Positions 24,168 through 34,859 of a DNA stretch of 64,000 nucleotides are shown one piece after another. Every line of letters begins with the position of its first letter. The stretch's first letter is position 1. Below the pieces are notes generated by a model, which worked only from the letters and a program-made list of their open reading frames with translations, ran no database searches and was not told where the DNA came from. The translations under genes and the position numbers were made by a program. The stretch comes from Nectonema munidae (Eukaryota > Nematomorpha > Nectonematoida > Nectonematidae), in NCBI GenBank assembly GCA_030549495.1, contig JAUIRK010000889.1, positions 312,501 through 376,500 of the forward strand. Direction: 5' to 3'.

Positions 24168-26989
24168 CAACTTCAAAATCATGTAATTATGTTTTGTGGA
24201 ATGTCCACTCTCTACAAAATAAAAGCTTAGAAGTGATTGATTTTTGTAAATCAAAGTCAGCTGACGTTATCTTTATTTGCGAAACATGGTTGACAAGTCA
24301 ATTTAATGCTACCGTTACGCTAGTTATTGAAAATGGTTATGAAGTGAAACATTGTTTTCGTTCTTCAAGAGGAGGTGGTGTTGCTATATTGTATCAAAAA
24401 AGTGTAAATTTGAAGCTCCTCAAGCTTAAAAGCTACAAAACTTTTGAGGCTATAGGTTGTGTTTTAAAATTTCCTATTTTTAGTGTGGCATTCGCTCTGG
24501 TTTACAGATTGATAAATGTTACTTTTAGCCATTTTCTTAATGAAATCTCTGAATTGATAGAATCACTTAATACAGTTGCCTCTTATAAAGTCATACTTGG
24601 TGACTTCAATTTACATTTTGAAAATTCTAAGAATTCATGTACTCTCAAATTTCTAAGCATACTTGATGCATTTGCGCTACACCCATTGTTATCGAAGCAA
24701 ACTCACACTGCTGGGCATTGCTTAGATAACATTTGCTGTGAAACTGGCTTAATAAATCACCTTAGTACTGAAATTATTCCTATCGATTTAAGTGATCATT
24801 ATCCTATTGTTTTCACTCTTAACTGTCCTATCTTACTTGATACCAAAGAGAAATCTATCACTTTTAGAACGTTTTCCACTATTGATAAAGATTTGTTTAA
24901 AGAGGAATTAAAAATGAAAATAGTTTCCTTGTTGGATCATGAAACAAAAGCAAGCATTCAATTTAATCACTTCCGCCTAGCAATTGAAGAAATTACGAAC
25001 AAATATGCTCCCAAAGTGACTAAAAATATTAGTCTATCTAGACCTAAATGGATTTCAAGTGACTTCATCAAATTGAGAAATCAAAGAAGAAAACTTTACA
25101 ACAAATGGTTGAAAACTCGAAATGATGCTCACCGTCATAAGTATGAAGCTTTAAGAACTTCAACTTCGTTAATTTTACATGAAAACAAAAAGCAATACTG
25201 TGACCAGGTAATAAATAGATCGACTGATGCTAAATCTCTTTATCGTTTTGTTCGTGAAATGTCAAGCATCAATAAACGCCAGGACAGTTTTTCTTATTCA
25301 AAAGACAAATATAAGTTAGCAAACCTCTTCAATGAATTCTTTTATAGAAAAGTTCTTTCCATTGCTAAATGCCTAATTGCTGAAACTTCTTGCACTCATG
25401 TATCTGACATCAAAACAGAAAACCTTCATTGTTCAATTTTAACCAAATTTCATCCTACTGATCAAGACGAACTTGAAAACATCATTGATGTTCATGGAAT
25501 TAAAGTTGGTCATGCTGATAGTTTGAATTCTGATATGATGAACAATTGTCTGGATGTTCTTCTACCTCTTTTTGTTTCCTTCATTAACGAATCTTTTACC
25601 ACAGGTACTTACTTTTTTTCAAAAGAAGCTATCATCACGCCTGTTCCTAAACGCTCTCACGCCCATGCAGACAATCTAAATGATTTTAGACCCATATCCA
25701 GCCTTAGCTTCCTAAGTAGGCTTGCTGAACGTGTTGCACTCAAAAGACTGTCAGATCATCTCACTTCTAATAATTTAATTAATAAAAGCCTCTTTGCCTA
25801 CCAAAAACATTGTAGCACAGAGTCACTACTTTTTACGCTTGTGAACGATATAAAAATCAACATGTCTAAAAATCTCCACACTGTGTTGCTTGCTCTGGAC
25901 ATTCAGTCTGCTTTTGACACTATTGATAGACAATTATTATTACTAATCTTAAAGAATAGATTTGGCATCAGAGGTAAAGTCTTGAGTTGGATTTCATCAT
26001 ATTTCAAAGATAGGTCGCACTCTACATGTATAGATGGATTTTTCTCAGAATCTGTTGCATCTAATTATGGTGTCCCTCAAGGCTCCGTTCTAGGACCTTT
26101 TTTCTTCAATATCTTTATTTCTCCACTTTTAGACTTCATTGATAAACTTGGTTTCAATGTCTTGGCATACGCTGATGACTTGTACATCTATACGTCATTT
26201 CACTCAAATTTTAAAGCATCTACTCTCCAAACTAGAATTCCTAACCTGTATTCTAAAATAAAAAAAGAAATGAAAAGGTATTTACTCAAACTGAATAATG
26301 AAAAAACACAAGTCATCGTCTTCTCATCACAACGTGATCTTTTGCTTCATAGTCTTCACATTGATGGGAATATAATCAAGATTCAAAATGAAATCAACAT
26401 ACTGGGTGTTCCTCTTGACAAACATTTATCTTATGATACCTTTATTAAATTTAAGCTTAAAGAAGGTTATCTCTTTCTGAGAAACTTACAACAATTTAAA
26501 AAATTTCTATCTGAAAGCCACCTTGTCACTCTTGTCAACGCATTCGTTGTATGTCGTCTAGATTACTGTAACTCTTTGCTCTATGGGCTGCCTAAAGTGA
26601 AGTTAAAAAAATTACAAGTGTTGCAGAATAATTGTGCACGATTAATCACAGGAAAAATGAGACATGAAAGCGTCTCACTCGTTCTTAATGCACTACATTG
26701 GTTGAATATTGAAACTAGAATTGTTTTTAAGCTTTTGGTTTTAATTTTTAAATGTTACAAATACCAGAAACCTCATGCCTTGGCATCTCTTGTCGACACA
26801 AAAAGCTCTGGTTTCATTTCTAAAAACTTAGCAAGTAGGCTTCCTCTCCATAAAGCATGTAGACTGTGGAATCTTATACCTTGTAATCTGAAAGAAGCTG
26901 AAAGTTTAATTAATTTTAGAAAGAATTTGAAAACCTATCTGTTTGTAAGCTATAATGATTTAATCTCTTCTCTTAATATTTATCTCTGA
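24164..26989 (+). CDS. LINE 3 ORF2: endonuclease/reverse transcriptase
   Basis: 941 residues from the post-slip codon, the same length as LINE 2. Endonuclease motifs FICETWL, RGGGVAILY, LGDFNLHF, HTAGHCLDNI and LSDHYPI. RT motifs DIQSAFDTID, GVPQGSVLGP and AYADDLY (~668). C-terminal LDYCNSLLYGLP. From 25064 to the end I count roughly 14 base differences from LINE 2 in ~2 kb, whereas the first ~900 bp of ORF2 and all of ORF1 are much more diverged. No stops. Confidence 0.9.
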   Translation, partial: LTTSKSCNYVLWNVHSLQNKSLEVIDFCKSKSADVIFICETWLTSQFNATVTLVIENGYEVKHCFRSSRGGGVAILYQKSVNLKLLKLKSYKTFEAIGCVLKFPIFSVAFALVYRLINVTFSHFLNEISELIESLNTVASYKVILGDFNLHFENSKNSCTLKFLSILDAFALHPLLSKQTHTAGHCLDNICCETGLINHLSTEIIPIDLSDHYPIVFTLNCPILLDTKEKSITFRTFSTIDKDLFKEELKMKIVSLLDHETKASIQFNHFRLAIEEITNKYAPKVTKNISLSRPKWISSDFIKLRNQRRKLYNKWLKTRNDAHRHKYEALRTSTSLILHENKKQYCDQVINRSTDAKSLYRFVREMSSINKRQDSFSYSKDKYKLANLFNEFFYRKVLSIAKCLIAETSCTHVSDIKTENLHCSILTKFHPTDQDELENIIDVHGIKVGHADSLNSDMMNNCLDVLLPLFVSFINESFTTGTYFFSKEAIITPVPKRSHAHADNLNDFRPISSLSFLSRLAERVALKRLSDHLTSNNLINKSLFAYQKHCSTESLLFTLVNDIKINMSKNLHTVLLALDIQSAFDTIDRQLLLLILKNRFGIRGKVLSWISSYFKDRSHSTCIDGFFSESVASNYGVPQGSVLGPFFFNIFISPLLDFIDKLGFNVLAYADDLYIYTSFHSNFKASTLQTRIPNLYSKIKKEMKRYLLKLNNEKTQVIVFSSQRDLLLHSLHIDGNIIKIQNEINILGVPLDKHLSYDTFIKFKLKEGYLFLRNLQQFKKFLSESHLVTLVNAFVVCRLDYCNSLLYGLPKVKLKKLQVLQNNCARLITGKMRHESVSLVLNALHWLNIETRIVFKLLVLIFKCYKYQKPHALASLVDTKSSGFISKNLASRLPLHKACRLWNLIPCNLKEAESLINFRKNLKTYLFVSYNDLISSLNIYL

Positions 26990-27080
26990 AACTATATTTC
27001 TCCGCGTGACTGTACCTATACTTTACTATGTATTGTAGTTGCGCGTAAAATAAAATCTTCCTTCCTTCCTTCCTTCCTTC

Positions 27081-27086
27081 ATCATT

Positions 27087-27124
<38 letters not shown>

Positions 27125-27143
27125 TATCATCATCATCATCATT

Positions 27144-27175
<32 letters not shown>

Positions 27176-27183
27176 TATTATCA
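27081..27183 (+). repeat. (TCA)n trinucleotide array 4, short and impure
   Basis: About 100 bp of TCA/ATC units with several ATT interruptions, ending against unique sequence (AACGCGACC). It is the right-hand remainder of the repeat locus and its impurity suggests it is older or no longer expanding. Confidence 0.9.
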
Positions 27184-27300
27184 ACGCGACCAGCCTAACT
27201 TGATTTTTTACCTAGGCAGATATTCTTTACTGGTAGCTGACGGAACTGGGCTAGTAGAGGTAAAATGCTTATTAGTTGGTAGAGATCTGAAGTTACTAAT

Positions 27301-28790
27301 AAGTTGATGATGGCGAACCTACAGCTGCAGGCGAGTCAGGGTCATCATCACTTGAAGAAGTTACCTCAAACCCACCAAAGTTATGTTTATCGAAGGCAAG
27401 CAGAGTAGGATCATCTTCGAAGATGCGATCAATGTGGCATTTATTCTTCTTCTTCATCCTCTTTATCCTCACCCGTCCGGTCCCATTCTATAGCCTTTAA
27501 ATTCTCATGTATTAACTCTTCAGTATGTGAATCAAGCAATACATTAACATCATCTTCATTGACATCTTTAAAACCTACTTGATGCGCAAGGTTCACAATA
27601 TCATTCACAATAGGTTGGATTGTAAGCAATGCGCGAAAGTCATTCACACATGTTGGCCATAATAACCTCCACACACCATTCATCGTGTAACTCTGTAACT
27701 TCTTTCCATGCTTCAGATACATTGTCAATGGTATCTTTTAGTTAAAACTTTTCCGGAAATCTACGAGTTTTAGACTTCTATTACTATCTATTGCACGAAT
27801 AATTTGTCTTAAGAGACGTCGAAGATAATACGCTTTGAATGTAGAGATTATACGCTGGTCCATTGGCTAAATTAATGAGGTCGTGTTCATGGGGAAAAAC
27901 TCCACCAGAACATGATCATTAAGATCTGACAAGTTGATGGGATGACCAGGTTCTCAACTGTTTGTCAAAAAAAATTCGCGAACTAGCCTTTGAAGACAGT
28001 CCTAGTTGTCCAAGCCTTCTTTTTGGATAGCCAAATTACTGGCATATTCGCCTTGTGCTCTAGGATTTTCTGATTGATTAATGATGAGGGGTTTTACCTT
28101 TAAATCACCTGCAGCGTTCACACCAAGAAGCAAGGCCGGTAGCTGACTATTCTTCCCTTGCAATAATGCTCATTTTAGGCACCTTTTTTTTCGTCTGCAT
28201 TGAATACCTGCAAGGCATTATATCTACGGTCGATTATAATTTCTTTCAGAACGGGAAGGTAATAGGCTGCCACCGCTTTATCTGCAATCACGGCTTCACC
28301 ATGCTTACTATGCAAATTGTGCCTCCTCTTGAATCGTTCAAGCCAGCCCCTGCTAGCTGTAAATTTTGGGACAAGGAAAGGATCAGTATGATCATGGTTA
28401 TCTTTATGTTCTATCTTGATATCTTCAAATTAAGATAGAGCCTTTTATTGAATGGGAGCATTAGTCATTGAGCACTCATTTCTTACAAACATATCGTTCA
28501 GCCATAGTGATAACAAACGTTCCATGTCTTGCATTACTATGTCTATGTTTGGTAACAATTTTAGAAATTAAATCGTTTGAACACTTGCTACTTAGCATGA
28601 TGTTTTCTTTGTTGTTTTTAATTGTGGTCACCGTTGAAGCAGAAAGATTGTAATGATTGGCTAGATCATGGGGTCGTTCGCCCCGTTCACGATAAAGCTT
28701 CAAAGTTCCGATTATTAGCGAAAATATGTTCAGGAATAAATTCTCCCAAATTTTAAGTAATTTACATTTTGAAGATAACTCCTTGATCAT
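27301..28790 (-). pseudogene. Broken Tigger/pogo transposase
   Basis: Minus-strand pieces follow Tigger transposase order. N-terminal helix-turn-helix: ANHYNLSASTV then LISKIVTKHRH. CENP-B-like DNA-binding part: FTASRGWLERFK then HGEAVIADKA. First catalytic block FNADE. Then VNAAGDLKVKPL, PGHP and NTTSLI. The C-terminus is WRLLWPTCVNDF with an acidic tail ending near 27301. Pieces lie in different frames with stops between them, and the NAPGHP block has lost the usual aspartate context, so it is non-functional. I did not find terminal inverted repeats. It sits directly right of TCA array 4. Confidence 0.8.
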
Positions 28791-28954
28791 TACAAATCGG
28801 GGAGAAAAATAATATGACAGATAAGTGACAGTTTCCAGTAATTAATTTAAAAAAATTGATTGGAACAGATTATATCTTTTAAAAACTGTCATTCTTTGAA
28901 TCAATATGTGCAATACAAACCCAAAAAATGGAGGTTTAATGTTTTCTATAGAAA

Positions 28955-29700
28955 TTTAGCTCATGGTTTCATGCTTTTTCATTTATGATGGCAAAGTGCG
29001 TGGTGAAAACTCATGTAATTATTCTTCAGGAGATTGTGTGTTAAAGCTCTGCGAATCTCTCCAAAAGAAAGAAAATATTATGTTATATTTTGATAATTAT
29101 TTTACATCGCTGAGCTTGATAAATAAATTAAAGGAAATTGGAATATATTCTTGTGGAACGATTCATAAAAACAGGGTTTCTTGTTTAAGTATTATAAAAG
29201 ATTCTGAAATTAAGAAAAAAGAAAAGGATTCTATGTGTGAAGTACTGAAAAATAAGCAAAATAAAAATTATCCAATGGTTCGACAGCAGATCCATATTGC
29301 TTGACTCAAATTTTGCCTTGATTGAGCCTATTGAACTTGTAAAACAATGGAATCTAAGAATTAAAAAGTTTGTAACATTTGAAATCTCTAAGATCGTGAC
29401 ACTTAACAATCAACTAATGGGCGGAACTAATTTATGTGATATATTTTCTTCCATTTATAAGTGCAATCATAAGTCGAGAGTATGGTATAAAAAAAATCTT
29501 TTTTTTGGATATTGCACTCTTGTTTAATACAATCCTAGATTTATTATAAAAGACATGCTCAAAGTGCTTTGATTTGCTAACTTTCTCTTACCATATTGGA
29601 ACTGTACTGATAAAAGCAGAACATGAAGATAAAGAAAACTTTAGGAAGAAAAAAGGTAGAAAAGATCGTTCTTTGAAACATTTACTGAAAGTGAGATAAG
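28955..29700 (+). pseudogene. piggyBac-like transposase fragment
   Basis: Two overlapping frames carry the middle and later parts of a piggyBac (DDE_Tnp_1_7) transposase. The first has IYDGK, then FDNYFTSLSL (the region of the second catalytic Asp), GTIHKNRV and the spaced SEIKKK block. The second begins with LDSNFALIEP, continues IVTLNNQLMGGTN and ends KSRVWYKKNLFF. In the family the third block reads GGVD; here it is GGTN, so the acidic residue is absent. The N-terminal third is missing and a frame change separates the two parts. A basic stretch (KKKGRKDRS) follows to about 29690. No terminal repeats assigned. Confidence 0.75.
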
Positions 29701-29774
29701 ATTCGATGTTTATGATGGTAGATATTAAATTCAGGAGAAGATGTAAAATTATTTCTATAAAGTGTAATGTGTAG

Positions 29775-30569
29775 CGGTGCGTCTTTTTACCCCAACCTAC
29801 CCCAATCTACTCAAATCCACCTCTAATCTATCCCAGCTTACCTAAATAAACTTTGGAAATATCTAAATCAATGATAAAAAAGAGAAAATTTATTAGAATG
29901 TTTTTAAGCTAATTTGGTGAAGATCTGATTTTAGTTGTGATATTAATTTTTTTACTTTTTTTAATAAAATATTTTCAATATCAAAAGTTTTTTAGATAAC
30001 TTATACAAAAGTTAACGATTTATATTAAAGCAATTTTTAATAAATTTTCTCTTAAATGTTTTACGTTGTAAAAACGCAACATAGTCGTTAAAAGGCTTTT
30101 TTTAGTTATAATTTTTTACTTTATTATGAATTTTGTTTGTTTATTATTTGTATTTTTTTTAGATAAAATGTTTTTCTTAGATGTATTTATAAAATTTTTT
30201 TATGATCCTTTTAAAAAGTATTGAATCACTTTATCTATAAGTTTATCACATATCTAACACTCTTATTACCTCACCTAGAGATTTTTTTAAAGTAAATAAA
30301 TTGTTCGAGATAAGGAAACAGTCAGGTAAAAATATTGCATTTTATGCTTTATACTGTAAAAATAAATACGATATTCTAAATTGTTATATAGAATATTGGC
30401 TTTATACTGTAAAAATTTAATTTTCGTTTGAAATCGACTAAAATAACTTTCGTATAATTAAAAAATTTATGTAATCTTAGATGTATAAATCTAAATATAG
30501 TTTTTTTTAGAAGAGAATTGAGTAGATTAGGGGTGAATTTGGGTAGATTGGGGTAAAAAGACGCATCCG
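29775..30569. mobile_element. MITE with ~50-bp terminal inverted repeats
   Basis: The left end begins CGGTGCGTCTTTTTACCCC and continues with CCAACCTACCCCAATC. The reverse complement of the right end begins CGGATGCGTCTTTTTACCCC and continues with CAATCTACCC. The similarity extends about 50-55 bp. The ~690 bp interior is very AT-rich with no coding capacity and holds two copies of a GGCTTTATACTGTAAAAA motif. Both flanks contain GTAATGT, but not exactly adjacent, so the target duplication is unresolved and the superfamily unknown. Confidence 0.7.
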
Positions 30570-30612
30570 TAATGTAGGATTACGTTTGAGACCAGAGAGA
30601 AAGTGTTTCTTT

Positions 30613-30773
30613 AGGTAATGGTTATGGTAATGGTACCGTAGGGTGTTTTCATTGAAAAGGCACAATTGCACCGCTTGTATCGAACTATGAGGAAAGCAAG
30701 CTTGATGCAGGATCGAACCCAAGACTTCGAGTTATCGAATCCAGCATCTAACCAACCATACTCACGCCAATCA
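30613..30773 (-). mobile_element. tRNA-derived SINE, copy 1
   Basis: On the minus strand GATTGGCGTG is followed by an A-box-like TGGTTGGTTAGATGC and a B-box-like GGGTTCGATCC ~45 bases later, then a body ending GAAAACACCCTACGGTACC. The same order and body recur at 47576-47722, so it is a SINE family rather than a tRNA gene. Confidence 0.75.
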
Positions 30774-31640
30774 GGAAAGAGGAAGTGAATCCTTGTAGGT
30801 TTTACCTTCTTTAATGAACTTTTATGTGCTTTTAATTATTAGTATTACTTTTCCAATTAATTTCTAGGTTTTTATGAACTTTTTGAAATTTTTCACCATA
30901 AGCACCATCGTACAATATATGATACAACATTTTATTAAAAGATTTACACTTTTTTTTTATTTCAAAATTTTAAATAACTTTGTTCTTTATCAAATTTTAA
31001 AAACTAACATTTAATATTTTTTTTCCACTAAAAGTTAAATTTCGGTAATAAAAGGGCTAAGTCCCAAAATTTCATTTATACTAATGTTTAGTGTAAATTG
31101 CTTGAAAAATATCAGCAATATATGCTTAATGTCAGCAAAAATGAAAATCATCTTTCAATTATAGAAACTAAACTGTGTTTTAATTATATTTTTAATGTTG
31201 AAAAATAAAGCATCAATTTTTTAAAATATTGATATTATTGACCAACCAACCAACCATATTATATTGAAAAAATAAAATTTATTTTAAGCATAATTGCCAG
31301 CTTTCGGACCTTCAGGTCTACAGGCCGCGTCAACTACAACAAACAAACAAACAAAAATAATATTTAAAATATAAATAATAATAAAAAATTTTTGTTTTTG
31401 TAAATTTTATTTCGGCTTGCTAACAAAAGATATTCATTAGAGACAACAGAAATGGTAGCAAAAAATTGGTTTTTAACATTGAATCATTAAAATATATTTT
31501 TTTTCGCAATAAAATACACAGATCTTGTCATTTTCCTTTTTTAAACATCTAGTTATATAAGTAAGTTAAGTTTTGTTTGTTTATAATATGTATTTTGGTA
31601 TAATTAAGGTTCTTTTTTGAAACAGGTTTTAAACAGACCC
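30774..31640. other. AT-rich spacer, no gene seen
   Basis: Includes (CCAA)n near 31240-31256 and, at 31298-31340, GCTTTCGGACC with CAGGTCTACAGG followed by (CAAA)n. This may be the 3' end of some retroelement, but there is no coding support. Confidence 0.4.
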
Positions 31641-32045
31641 AAAAATTTTCGTCTGTTCTATATTTTACAATATCTAACTACCTACAAGACTTTATCTAAG
31701 ATAATAATTTTTGCCCTTCATAATAAAGATCCGACTTGTAATATCCAAAAGATATGGTGTTGGTACTTCATACCAAAATCCGAAGTGTAATATCCAAAAG
31801 ATATGGTGTTGGTTATCTTAAATTGGACAATTCGTACGCAAGACTAAATTAAACTTTAAATACATACTGTCTTCAACTCACTACCAGAAGAAAGTTACAA
31901 AGTGTGGAGTTTATTCAAAGATACAACCTTCACAGCTTGTATCTATATATGTGCAAAGATGTTTGGAATTCTTGTATTCGACTCAGAAACCTTCATAATA
32001 CAAGCCAGGTTCTAGTCAAGACTACAAAAATCAAAATTCAAGACA
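31641..32045 (+). repeat. Dispersed repeat of unknown class, copy 1
   Basis: Shares ~350-400 bp with 42425-42800 and 43480-43830: TTTTACAATATCTAACTAC, TGTAATATCCAAAAGATA, TTCGTACGCAAGACTAAAT, ATGTGCAA.GATGTT and AAGCCAGGTTCTA in the same order. This copy has an internal duplication of the TAATATCCAAAAGATATGG segment. No long ORF or terminal repeat is seen. Confidence 0.7.
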
Positions 32046-32489
32046 AAAATGTAATATATTTTGCAGATAATTCTCAAAGGACAATTAGCGTATCTATACA
32101 CTCAAACAGTGGTGGTTTACGATACGTTATGTTTCGAATTTTCATTACCGCACGATAGTTTTTTTTTGTAAAATTTACGGTCCCAAAGTTACGTACGAAA
32201 AAATTTTATTTCCTATAAATATCCAAGTTCGGTACGACTTCGATCTTGGTACGTTTTTTTTATCGAACCTTTGATTTGTAAATAAATTTATTCATTTATT
32301 TGAGTGAGATATTATATTCAACTCAATAATGTTCTTTGATTTATTTTTTCTAGTTCCACTTGCATCAATTTATTGTTCAATCATGTAAGAATATCATAAG
32401 ATAGACGTAACAAAAATTATACCCGACTTTATTAAAATTTAGATAAACTGTAAAAAGGTATAAATACATAGATGAAGGATAGAAATACA
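32046..32489. other. AT-rich spacer, no gene seen
   Basis: A short open frame crosses from copy 1 of the dispersed repeat into this stretch, but it has no recognisable domain. Confidence 0.4.
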
Positions 32490-33760
32490 AAATATTTCGG
32501 TCATTGCGACCTTCTTCAGTTGTAAAAGTTAATAGTATAGAGAGTGTTTGGATGAAGGGGGTGGGTTTGGATTGTGTTAGAGGTGTTAATTGTGTGTTAT
32601 TGGCTGTGTCTGTGGTGCCTGTTGATATAGGGCTTAAGTATCCTGATCTAGTATTCTTCTATGTGTTGTCGATGGAGGCGTAATTAATTACTTCCATGTA
32701 GAGTGAGGCTTGTCCACTTGGTGCTTTATGGATTATAATATAAGGTATTGCCTTCTCACCACTTTTAAGTTTGGCATCCATGAGCTGTTCCTTAAAGCGG
32801 GATAGGGAAGTCTTTTCGTTTCTCCAATAAAGATACACTTGCACAGGAGGCATTTTATTTTGTAATGATGTTGGTGTGTTTGCATTTGTTGTTGCAAATT
32901 GATGTGTAGTGGATATGGTTTAGGTTTATTGGAAAAATAGGTTACGATGTTTTGACAGCTTTTTTGGATATATGTAATAGGGTGATTATGTTTCTTGATG
33001 GTCAATTGTATTTTTTGCGTAGGGCGTTATGGATATGAGGTAGTATTAGAGGAGTACGAGTAGAAGAAAAATATAGTTTGGGAGTCTTAGAATTCGGAGT
33101 GCCATTTATTCAGGATATGTGGGGGAGTATCCGTTTTGAAGAAAAATTGAATTAAGGTTTTCAATATCACTGCCCAGTAAGACTTTGATATTGTTGATTT
33201 TCTATATTCTTGGGATATGGGCGAGGTAGGTGGTTTTTTTGATGTGCATAGAGTGGGCAGAGTTGTAATTAAGAACAATGCGTTTTTTGGTTGGTTTTAT
33301 CAAGAGTGGAAAAATTAAAAGATTGTTTACTATTTGGATATGGATGTCTAAGTAATTAAGTTCTGTTTCGTTGGTTTCCTTGGTGAACTTGATATGTGGA
33401 TCATGGTTGTTAGCGAATTCTTTAAGGTTATTAGAGGTGTTCCACTCTACCGCTGATTTTGAGCTATAAATATATTTGTATCTTAGTGTTAAACAAAATG
33501 TCGACATATCTGTGCCAGGTTTCATGGGGGAAATTAGGGTGCTAGGAGAGTTTTATTTCAAGGGAGTGTAAGTATAAAATAAATGAAAGTTTACCTCCCA
33601 GGGGCAAGCCTTTAATTTGCTTGTAAAGGGTTTAGTCATGGAATATGACGTCATTGTGTAGGACGTGAGTGCGGGATTCCTTTAAAAGATCGGTGCTGTC
33701 GGTATCAAAAGGTATATATCAAGGTGTTATTCATTAAAACTCTTTAAGAATATCATGTTT
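32490..33760 (-). mobile_element. Penelope-like retroelement, broken copy B
   Basis: Minus-strand pieces in Penelope order: a polymerase segment with ALYKQIKGLPLGG, the part that follows the YVDD-type active site (HDPHIKFTKE, LNYLDIHI, KPTKKR), then a degraded segment resembling the GIY-YIG endonuclease linker (CLLCKCIFIGETKR). The terminal sequence TTTCGGTCATTGCGACC at the left is a common kind of Penelope-like end. It is truncated at the 5' side and broken in several places, an old fossil. Confidence 0.65.
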
Positions 33761-34859
33761 CCAAATATATAAATAGTTTTATCATTTCTTGTATCACTAA
33801 AGCGAGTGTTGAGAGAACTTTTTTCTGAGGCTAGGACAAAATAGTTGAGAGCGTTCTTTTTATTACGATGTAATAATTGAATTTTGAATAAACTTTTCAA
33901 AATTTCTCCATTTTATATGAATTTTTATTTCATTAAATATCAAATTTGATGTTTTTGAATTTTGTTTAAGAACTATGTAAAATCAAATAAAGTGCTCTAA
34001 ACGAGTAATATATAAATATGCATTTATTGAACTAATAAAGAATATTTAAAACGTTTATTTTCAAGGTAAAAAAACTCAAAAAGAATCTTTTGACTAATGT
34101 TCCATTACGTTCTTTTGTTTCAATTTTTTTTAAAATTTCGATTCGTTTTATAAATATTGAGTTTTATTTTCTGATACAATTTTACGGTACATAAATGTGA
34201 ACTCGATCGTAACGTCGGCTATCACTTCTATCAAGGCCACACTAATTCTTGATCAATTATCCCATGCATAGTAAACTTATAGTGAATTTAAATTTATATA
34301 GTGATTTTAAGGACCAGTGTGTATGCGTTTTCTTGCATTATTATTTCTTTCATTTTCCCTTAGCATAAACCCCTAAGAACGCTTCGGCTTGCGTTTGCTC
34401 TTATGAGTTTTGTCTTCCCTATATGAGGCAGGATAAAAATTTGTACTTATATGGCAGAGTGAAGCAGATTCGGTCCGCGATAGGAAAATTGAGAGAAAAA
34501 AAGTGATGATATAAGATGAATGTAAGTGTTTATGCATTTCAAAGTTTCTGAATTCGATTGCGGTATTTATTTTTAAATATTTTTTGGCTAAATATTTATT
34601 CATCAATCAAAATTAACAGTAGCTGCCAATAGGGTATTTATGTATTAGATGCTTTTGTGAATTAACATTGCATATAAACTGACATTTTCAGACTGATTTT
34701 ATTGGCTTTACCTATTTTTTACAAAATATATCGTAGATATGCCAAAACACCAATCAAAGTTCATTTTAGTTTTGTAGGAATGTAGACTAGATTTTAAAAT
34801 AAAAAGTTTGTTAAAGTTGAAATAGTTCAAAAAGAAACAAAAAAATTTTATTATCAAAA
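33761..34859. other. AT-rich spacer between two Penelope-like copies
   Basis: No supported gene; only short frames without recognisable domains. Confidence 0.45.

Larger units (their letters stand above)
22617..27080 (+). mobile_element. Non-LTR retrotransposon 3 (CR1-group LINE), intact
   Basis: About 4.46 kb. The 5' UTR (~336 bp) is AT-rich with a T-run ~30 bp inside and an AAAATGGCGAA block also found in LINE 2. ORF1 is 22953-24167, ORF2 24164-26989, and the 3' UTR with (TTCC)n tail matches LINE 2. All frames are open. The right-hand TCA array is short and interrupted. Confidence 0.9.

Noticed and set aside
30613-30773. Functional tRNA gene on the minus strand
   Set aside because: A- and B-box-like segments exist, but there is no matching acceptor stem and the following body is shared with 47576-47722, so it is a SINE.
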